NCBI GenBank assembly: GCA_964633355.1 | Contig: CAZWGO010000033.1 | Location: 1-11,371 of the forward strand | Length of the DNA: 11,371 nt | Source of the DNA: Micavibrio_B sp964633355 | Lineage (GTDB): Bacteria; Pseudomonadota; Alphaproteobacteria; Micavibrionales; Micavibrionaceae | Direction: 5' to 3' | Shown here: piece by piece, positions 6,580 through 11,371 of the stretch | Numbering within the stretch: position 1 is the stretch's first letter | Layout: every line of letters begins with the position of its first letter | Notes under the pieces: model-generated | Told to the model about the DNA's origin: nothing | Databases searched by the model: none | Seen by the model: the letters and a program-made list of their open reading frames with translations, nothing else | Position numbers and translations under genes: made by a program

Positions 6580-7319
6580 TGTATCGCTCGATCTACGATC
6601 TGAAAGTCTTCTATAACTCACCATCGGGTTCGATGGTGCGGCGGATCGTGCGCCGACATATTTTGAACTGGTGGCAGGATACGCGCGATGAACGTATTGT
6701 CGGTATCGGTTTTGCGCAGCCTTATCTCGAGCCTTTTCTTGATAATTGCGAACGCTGCTATGCGGTGATGCCCGCCGGACAGGGCGCCTATCCATGGCCG
6801 GACGGAAAGAAAAACCTGACCGTCTTATCGGAAGAATCAGAATTACCGCTTGAAACAAATTCCGTCGATAAAATTCTTCTTATCCATTCTTTCGAACATG
6901 CCGAACTTTTGCGGTCAAATTTACAGGAAATCTGGCGCGTCCTGAAAAGCAACGGGAGGCTGGTCATCGTAACGCCCAACCGAGTTGGTTTTTGGGCGCG
7001 GGCGGAATGGTCGCCCTTCGGACAAGGAAGCCCGTCCTCACTCAATCAATTGAAATCCATATTGCGCGATAATTTGTTTGTCTTCGAACGTAACAAGCCC
7101 GTTCTCTATGTGCCGCCGATGCGCCGCAGCACCATTATCAAATCCGCCGATACGTTTGAAGTCATCGGTCCGTTTACTTTTCCCGCCTTCGCAGGGCTTC
7201 ATATGATCGAAGCCAGCAAGCAATTATATGCCGGTATCGACGTTCCGAATGGTGCGAAAGTTAAAGTCCGTGGCCGCGGCAATCTTATTCCCAATCCTGT
7301 TCCATTAGGAAGAAACTAG
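6579..7319 (+). CDS. Class I SAM-dependent methyltransferase (type 11 family)
   Basis: This 246-residue soluble protein is of the Methyltransf_11 kind. The SAM-binding loop is degenerate, VGIGFAQPYL at 41-50. The motif II/III region VDKILLIHSFEHAE (96-109) and the WRVLKSNGRLVIVTPN strand-helix (119-134), with the family-typical RVLK-x-x-GRL-x-I-x-x-PN pattern, are clear. The last 100 residues carry WSPFGQGSPSSLNQLKSIL and end in a basic and proline-rich tail. Its ATG overlaps the mutT stop codon. Chorismate mutase follows after 2 bp, so it sits inside one transcription unit. Alphaproteobacterial genomes often have such a gene at this place; the substrate is not known to me and cannot be read from the sequence. 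Confidence 0.88.
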   Translation: MYRSIYDLKVFYNSPSGSMVRRIVRRHILNWWQDTRDERIVGIGFAQPYLEPFLDNCERCYAVMPAGQGAYPWPDGKKNLTVLSEESELPLETNSVDKILLIHSFEHAELLRSNLQEIWRVLKSNGRLVIVTPNRVGFWARAEWSPFGQGSPSSLNQLKSILRDNLFVFERNKPVLYVPPMRRSTIIKSADTFEVIGPFTFPAFAGLHMIEASKQLYAGIDVPNGAKVKVRGRGNLIPNPVPLGRN

Positions 7320-7321
7320 AT

Positions 7322-8104
7322 ATGTACAAATCCCCCGAACTTGACCAAATCCGCCAGCGTATCGATGCCCTTGATAATCAGGTGCATGACCTTTTGATGG
7401 AGCGTGCCGATCTGATCATGCAAGTCTCTGCCGAGAAGAAAAAACATGGTATCCAGATCGTTCAGCCTGCGCGTGAAGCACGCATGATCCGCCGCTTGAT
7501 CAAACGCCACCGCGCACCATTGCCGGAAGAAACGATTGTCCGCATATGGCGCGAACTCGTCGGGTCGATCTCCTTGCTGCAAACTGGTTTAAGCGTTGCG
7601 GTGACGCAAAAACTACCTGAATACTGGGACATGGCACGGGATTATTTCGGCACCGTATTGCCGATGCAAAAAGAAAATTCCGAGGCCGATGTTTTAAAAC
7701 TGGTCAAAGACGACAAGGTAAATTTCGCTGTTCTTCCGTCACCGGAAGAAAGTGAACCGGATGCATGGTGGCTGTCTTTGATGATGGATACATCTTTGAA
7801 AGTCATTCAGCGCCTGCCATTTGGCGACAAGGAAAATTATAAATATGACCGCCATCCGGCGCTGGTCGTCGCCAAGGCCGGTTTCGATACCTCTGACGAT
7901 GACCGCTCTTTGATCGCCATGCCATCGGCGCATTTGAACGAGGCGCAGAAAATTTTCAAAGTGCTGGAAGTGTATTCGTCGAACGGTAATGTCCTTCTGG
8001 AAGTCGATGAATATATTTTGCCGAATGATGAGAGGTTAAGCGCGATTGAAGCTATTTCTCTGGGCGGATATCCATCTCCTTTAAAATATAAGGACGAGAA
8101 ATGA
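7322..8104 (+). CDS. Chorismate mutase (AroQ type) with C-terminal extension
   Basis: The N-terminal ~90 residues are an AroQ-type helical chorismate mutase, which turns chorismate into prephenate at the branch point to phenylalanine and tyrosine. They align without gaps to the E. coli P-protein mutase domain over the first two helices: Arg11, Arg28, Lys39 and Glu52 are all at the E. coli positions. In the third helix the match is looser, with GSISLLQ at 81-87 where E. coli has Ser84 and Gln88. Residues 90-260 form a second domain. FGTVLPMQ and NFAVLPSPEES recall pieces of the periplasmic-binding-like prephenate dehydratase fold, but the TRF catalytic motif is not visible, so I infer a degenerate, perhaps regulatory, domain. 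AGGAAG lies upstream of the ATG. The stop overlaps the hisC start by 4 bp (ATGA), tying both genes to aromatic amino acid synthesis. Confidence 0.88.
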   Translation: MYKSPELDQIRQRIDALDNQVHDLLMERADLIMQVSAEKKKHGIQIVQPAREARMIRRLIKRHRAPLPEETIVRIWRELVGSISLLQTGLSVAVTQKLPEYWDMARDYFGTVLPMQKENSEADVLKLVKDDKVNFAVLPSPEESEPDAWWLSLMMDTSLKVIQRLPFGDKENYKYDRHPALVVAKAGFDTSDDDRSLIAMPSAHLNEAQKIFKVLEVYSSNGNVLLEVDEYILPNDERLSAIEAISLGGYPSPLKYKDEK

Positions 8105-9177
8105 GATTTACCCCGCGTCCTGGCATTTTAGATATCGAGCCCTATGTCCCCGGCGCTAGCAAGGGTGGCAGCGGCAAGGTCATTAAGCTATCATCGAATG
8201 AAAATTCGCTCGGGCCTTCGCCAAAAGCCGTGCAGGCCTATAAAGATACTGCCGATAAAATGCATCGCTATCCCGATGGCGGATCGATCGAGCTGCGCGC
8301 CGCAATTGCCGCCAAGCATAATATGGATGCGCAGCGCATTGTGTGCGGCACGGGCTCTGATGAATTGATCTCGCTTCTTTGTCGCGCTTATTGCGGCGAG
8401 GGCGATGAGGTTTTGTATACGCAACATGGATTTTTGATGTATCCGATTGCGGCTTTATCAGCGGGCGCAACGCCTGTCAAAGCGGCAGAGCCGGAGCGCA
8501 AGACGGATTTGGAAGTGTTGCTAGATGCCGTAACCGATAAAACAAAAATGATTTTTATCGCCAATCCAAATAATCCAACGGGCGCACTGGTTAAAAAGGA
8601 TGCGCTTTTAGAATTTCATGCCAGGCTTCGTTCGGATATCATTCTGGTGCTGGACTCAGCTTATGCCGAATTTGTCGAAGAAGAAAATTATACCGATGGC
8701 CGTGATATGGTTGATCGATTTGACAATGTCGTGATGCTGCGGACTTTTTCTAAAATCTATGGCCTAGGCGGCATGCGCGTCGGCTGGTCCTATTCATCGA
8801 AAGAGATTGCCGATGTCCTGAACCGTATTCGTGGCATTTTCAATCTATCGATTGCCACGCAAGCGGCGGCCTTGGCCGCTTTGGCGGATGATGACTATAT
8901 CAATAAATCTTTAGAGATAAATTCACAGCAAAAGAAATGGATTACGGAGCGTTTTGAGACGTTTGGCATCCATGTCTATCCGGGCGAGGGAAATTTCATT
9001 CTCTTTACATTGGGCTCGGAAGAAAAAGCAGTTGCTTGCCTTAACTTTATGAAAGAGCGCGGTATCTTGCTGCGTGGCATGATTGCCTATGGCCTTGCAG
9101 ATTGCCTCCGAATGACGATCGGCTTGCCGGGAGATATGCAGGCGGTGGATGAGGCGATGAAGGAATTTCTAGGTTAG
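8101..9177 (+). CDS. hisC: Histidinol-phosphate / aromatic aminotransferase HisC
   Basis: This is a 358-residue fold-type I PLP aminotransferase of usual HisC length. It begins with the family pattern PYVPG and has IKLSSNENSLGPSP (28-41), RYPDG (56-60), GTGSDELI (83-90), PNNPTG (156-161, with Asn158), DSAYAEF (185-191, with Asp185 and Tyr188), and RTFSKIYGLGGMRVGW (214-229, with Lys218 as the PLP lysine and Arg226 binding phosphate). LRMTIG near the C-terminus carries the substrate carboxylate arginine. In histidine synthesis it transaminates imidazole-acetol phosphate. Many alphaproteobacterial HisC enzymes next to chorismate mutase also act on aromatic keto acids or prephenate, so the neighbour suggests a double role. 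A good Shine-Dalgarno (AAGGA, 6 nt) precedes the start, which lies in the last codons of the mutase gene. Confidence 0.96.
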   Translation: MRFTPRPGILDIEPYVPGASKGGSGKVIKLSSNENSLGPSPKAVQAYKDTADKMHRYPDGGSIELRAAIAAKHNMDAQRIVCGTGSDELISLLCRAYCGEGDEVLYTQHGFLMYPIAALSAGATPVKAAEPERKTDLEVLLDAVTDKTKMIFIANPNNPTGALVKKDALLEFHARLRSDIILVLDSAYAEFVEEENYTDGRDMVDRFDNVVMLRTFSKIYGLGGMRVGWSYSSKEIADVLNRIRGIFNLSIATQAAALAALADDDYINKSLEINSQQKKWITERFETFGIHVYPGEGNFILFTLGSEEKAVACLNFMKERGILLRGMIAYGLADCLRMTIGLPGDMQAVDEAMKEFLG

Positions 9178-9184
9178 TTTGAAA

Positions 9185-9340
9185 CCACAGCGGACACAGC
9201 GATCACAGCGTTTCATATATGTCATTGCGAGGAGGCGAAGCCGACGCGGCAATCCATGCAAAGGTGAAGCTTAAATATCGTCTGGATTGCTTCGCTACGC
9301 TCGCAATGACGATAGTGGATAAGCGCTGTGCCCGCTGTAG
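9185..9340. repeat. Nested inverted-repeat intergenic element
   Basis: The gap between hisC and the convergent DUF2125 gene is filled by two nested pairs of arms. The outer arms 9185-9201 and 9324-9340 match at 15 of 17 bases when one is reverse-complemented. The inner arms are GTCATTGCGAG (9221-9231) with CTCGCAATGAC (9300-9310), and GCAATCCA (9249-9256) with TGGATTGC (9283-9290). The inner unit belongs to the GTCATTGCGAG...GCAATCC type of dispersed palindromic repeat that I know from many bacterial genomes. It would fold into a long hairpin on either strand and could end transcription from both sides. It encodes no transposase. Confidence 0.75.
9186..9212 (+). repeat. Three tandem 9-bp repeats
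   Basis: CACAGCGGA, CACAGCGAT and CACAGCGTT follow each other directly just after hisC. Their first half also forms the left outer arm of the nested inverted repeat. Confidence 0.6.
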
Positions 9341-9346
9341 TAAATT

Positions 9347-10126
9347 TTACTCTTCCCATTTCCATTCAGGAACCGCCGCGACGCGGAGTGGGCCGAGATA
9401 GATGCCGCCGCTCTGAATGCGTAGCGCTGTATTGATTGAGCTGATGCCGCTTGTTTCGTCTTTTTGTGACATTAAATTCAGAAGGCTTTGCGCCATGATC
9501 GCTTGCTTATCGCCGATCGTGCCGTTTTGAACGAGTTCATGAAGCAGATCGTCAAGGCCCGAAACTTTCACCTTGATTTCGCCTTCCGGCTGCAGCGTCT
9601 GATCGAGCGTTACATAGCCTTCGCCTTCAAGTTTGACCGAGCCGCGGTAAATCCGAAGAGTTTCTACAGGGATGTTTCCACCTTTTTCCCGCCATGCGGA
9701 TAAAGTGGTACGATCATAGCGCCGCGGGAAATCGGCAGGCAGGCGAATGCGCAGCAGGAAGTCATCGACATGAAGAGTCGTTTTTAAAATAGGTCCCGAG
9801 AAATCCATGCCTTGCGGCGCGGAAATAGTGATGGCTTGTGTTGGGAATGAAAAACCCTGATAGGAAAATGCGGGCGAGGAGTAGGTAAAGCCGTTGCGGT
9901 CAATGACGCTGCCCGAGAAGGTTCCTTTCGGCGCAGCAGGAAATCCTGTGATGGTTGGCTGTTCGCCATCGATGACAATCTGATAGCTTTCCTGACCTGC
10001 CCAGATGGTATCGAGCGTTTTTGTCATCTGGCCCGCGACATAGACCCAGAAAATACCATAGGCGATAAAGGCGAGAATAATCAGCGCCGAGATGATAGAG
10101 ATAAAATTGTAGATAATCTTCTTCAT
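9347..10126 (-). CDS. DUF2125 family membrane-anchored protein
   Basis: This 259-residue protein has one N-terminal membrane segment (about 5-30) and a large beta-rich outer domain, so it is probably anchored in the inner membrane facing the periplasm. Family-typical pieces are WAGQESYQIVIDG (42-54), ITGFPAAPKG (59-68) and, near the C-terminus, IQSGGIYLGPLRVAAVPEW. These fit DUF2125, a family of unknown function known mainly from alphaproteobacteria. There is no catalytic motif; the shape suggests a lipid- or envelope-related scaffold, but this is inference. The start overlaps the acyltransferase stop by 4 bp and has no clear Shine-Dalgarno, so it is coupled to it. It ends 7 bp from the nested repeat. 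Confidence 0.85.
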   Translation of the reverse strand: MKKIIYNFISIISALIILAFIAYGIFWVYVAGQMTKTLDTIWAGQESYQIVIDGEQPTITGFPAAPKGTFSGSVIDRNGFTYSSPAFSYQGFSFPTQAITISAPQGMDFSGPILKTTLHVDDFLLRIRLPADFPRRYDRTTLSAWREKGGNIPVETLRIYRGSVKLEGEGYVTLDQTLQPEGEIKVKVSGLDDLLHELVQNGTIGDKQAIMAQSLLNLMSQKDETSGISSINTALRIQSGGIYLGPLRVAAVPEWKWEE

Positions 10127-10860
10127 GCGGACTTGCTCAACGTTTCTTCGACAAGGCGGTTCGAATTCGTCTCGATGATATCAGCCATTTGCTGATGCGT
10201 GGTTTTCAAATCCTGTCCCGGCAGGATCTGCGGGAAGAATTCGAATATCACCTTGCCGGGTTTAACGAAGAAAGAGCGGCGCGGCCAGAACAGCCCGCTA
10301 TTGGTCGCCATCGGCAGGATAGGAAGCTGCGTTGCTTCCTGCATACGGACGATCCCGAATTTATAAGGCTTGGTCGCAGGTGTGTCGCTGATATCGACGC
10401 GCGTGCCTTGCGGGAAAATCACGACAGGGCGGTTTTCAGCTTTCAGGCGGTTGGCGCCTTCGACGATGGATTTCATCGCACCTTCACCCTTTGAGCGATT
10501 AACGGCAATCATGCCTGCTTTTAAGGCCAGCCAGCCCCAGATAGGGATCAGGGCCAATTCACGTTTCAAAATAATGGCAGGGTCTTTGAACAGGAGATGA
10601 ATTTTAAAAGTTTCATACGTCGAGTAATGCTTTGCCGCGACAAGAAAACCTGTGCCTTGCGGAATATGTTCTGCGCCGCGCACTTCATAATCCAGTCCCA
10701 AGACCCATTTTTCGACATAGTAATTGCTATCGAAATAGGCTTGCAGGAAGATCATATAATATTTGCGCGGCAGCAGGAGCGGTGGCACCAAAAGCAGGCA
10801 CCATATAAACATATAGCCGTAGAAACAGATGTGAAAAAGCGTTTGGCGGATCAGGAGCAT
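10123..10860 (-). CDS. plsC: 1-acyl-sn-glycerol-3-phosphate acyltransferase (PlsC family)
   Basis: This 245-residue PlsC-type protein would add the second acyl chain to lysophosphatidic acid on the inner membrane. An N-terminal hydrophobic segment (about 8-32) anchors it. Block I is KHYSTYE (77-83), that is HX4E instead of the textbook HX4D; block II is GMIAVNR (116-122); block III is FPQGTR (149-154) instead of FPEGTR; block IV is LPILPMATNSG. I recall similar E and Q variants in alphaproteobacterial relatives, so they need not mean loss of activity. It begins 5 bp after the YdcF-like stop with no good ribosome binding site and overlaps DUF2125 by 4 bp, so the three genes are probably one unit. 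A second, more typical PlsC elsewhere in the genome is possible. Confidence 0.9.
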   Translation of the reverse strand: MLLIRQTLFHICFYGYMFIWCLLLVPPLLLPRKYYMIFLQAYFDSNYYVEKWVLGLDYEVRGAEHIPQGTGFLVAAKHYSTYETFKIHLLFKDPAIILKRELALIPIWGWLALKAGMIAVNRSKGEGAMKSIVEGANRLKAENRPVVIFPQGTRVDISDTPATKPYKFGIVRMQEATQLPILPMATNSGLFWPRRSFFVKPGKVIFEFFPQILPGQDLKTTHQQMADIIETNSNRLVEETLSKSA

Positions 10861-10865
10861 GGTTA

Positions 10866-11371
10866 TTATTTCATTGCGGATGGTAGTTGATTGATTTCGG
10901 ACGGATAGAAAATAATGCGAACAACGCTGATCAACAGCTTGTGATATTCAAGGAAGCATATCTTCCAGAAATTCTTTCCATCGGGTGTGAAGTTTTCGGG
11001 AATAACCGCGTGGCGGATAATGTTGGCATTCGGTAGAGCGTGATGAAATTCTAAAGCCGAGCGCGGCATGTGATAGGTTGCCGTAATAAGGCGGACGGTT
11101 TTGATCTTGTTATCCGTTACCCAGTCGCGGGATTCTATGGCGTTGCCAAGCGTAGTTTCGGCTTGGTAGCCGAGCGTGATACAGCAATCGGGCAGGCGCT
11201 TTTTGTATCCCCAGCGGTCGATTAATTCATTTAATTTAACGTCTTTGTTCACCCCGCTGATGAGAAGATATTTTGCCTTGCCGTCGGAAAGGAGATCGAG
11301 CGCGCGGGTGACGCGATTGGTGCCGCCGGTCAGGACGATAATCGCATCGGTTTGCTCGACGGTTTTGGGCT
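10866..11371 (-). CDS. YdcF/ElyC-like DUF218 protein, 5' end outside the window
   Basis: The frame runs open past the GTG at 11250-11252 to the window edge, so 167 residues are visible and the N-terminus is missing. The extra 39 residues upstream of that GTG clearly belong to the family: DAIIVLTGGTNRV, then ALDLLSDGKAKYLLISGVN. Further on come a GYQAETTLGNA segment, matching the E-x-x-T-x-x-NA pattern of DUF218, and a VRLITATYHMPRSALEF strand-helix. The C-terminal part has a hydrophobic stretch (LLISVVRIIFYP). E. coli relatives SanA, ElyC and YdcF affect envelope integrity; the reaction is not settled. The visible C-terminus is intact and ends 5 bp before plsC. The missing part probably holds a membrane segment. 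Confidence 0.88.
   Translation of the reverse strand, partial: PKTVEQTDAIIVLTGGTNRVTRALDLLSDGKAKYLLISGVNKDVKLNELIDRWGYKKRLPDCCITLGYQAETTLGNAIESRDWVTDNKIKTVRLITATYHMPRSALEFHHALPNANIIRHAVIPENFTPDGKNFWKICFLEYHKLLISVVRIIFYPSEINQLPSAMK

Noticed and set aside
6340..6858. 172-codon minus-strand frame over mutT and the methyltransferase
   Set aside because: It spans the junction of two firmly identified plus-strand genes and shows no family-like sequence.
9219..9401. 60-codon plus-strand frame in the intergenic repeat
   Set aside because: Its peptide with DCFATLAMT is the typical spurious translation of this palindromic repeat type and is not a gene.
10866..11252. YdcF-like gene starting at the GTG at 11250-11252
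   Set aside because: The frame continues upstream with clear family sequence (DAIIVLTGG, KYLLISG), so the true start is outside the window.

Overview
The window looks like an ordinary chromosomal stretch of an alphaproteobacterium with roughly 50% or slightly lower GC, probably a Rhodospirillales- or Micavibrio-like lineage. This assignment is inferred from gene content and order: secA divergent from a parvulin-type foldase, then mutT, a methyltransferase, chorismate mutase and hisC, then a DUF2125 / acyltransferase / YdcF group on the opposite strand. No tRNA, rRNA, CRISPR array, insertion sequence or prophage is visible.

Left part (1-4891, all minus strand). secA is read from a good sigma70-like promoter (4920-4948). 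It is followed after only 19 bp by a gene for a small exported or membrane-anchored protein with a prepilin-like N-terminus and four cysteines. Next come an unrecognised 119-residue protein, with a strong ribosome binding site and a perfect 16-bp palindrome just upstream, and an alpha/beta hydrolase. No terminator is visible between secA and the prepilin-like gene, so these two may be co-transcribed.

Middle part (5097-9177, plus strand). A SurA/PrsA-like peptidyl-prolyl isomerase diverges from secA and ends in a strong intrinsic terminator. It is followed by a tight, overlapping run: MutT-type Nudix hydrolase, class I SAM methyltransferase, AroQ-type chorismate mutase with a C-terminal extension, and HisC-like aminotransferase. 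The last two point to aromatic amino acid and histidine synthesis. The genes I would expect from related genomes between foldase and mutT (argJ) and after hisC (prephenate dehydrogenase) are not there.

Right part (9178-11371). A 160-bp nested inverted-repeat element fills the gap between hisC and the convergent minus-strand group. That group is DUF2125, a PlsC-type acyltransferase and a YdcF/DUF218 protein cut by the window edge, coupled by short overlaps or gaps and probably serving the cell envelope.

Most of the window is well-known housekeeping. The least explained items are the prepilin-like protein behind secA, the 119-residue orphan with its palindrome, the C-terminal domain of the chorismate mutase and the nested repeat.
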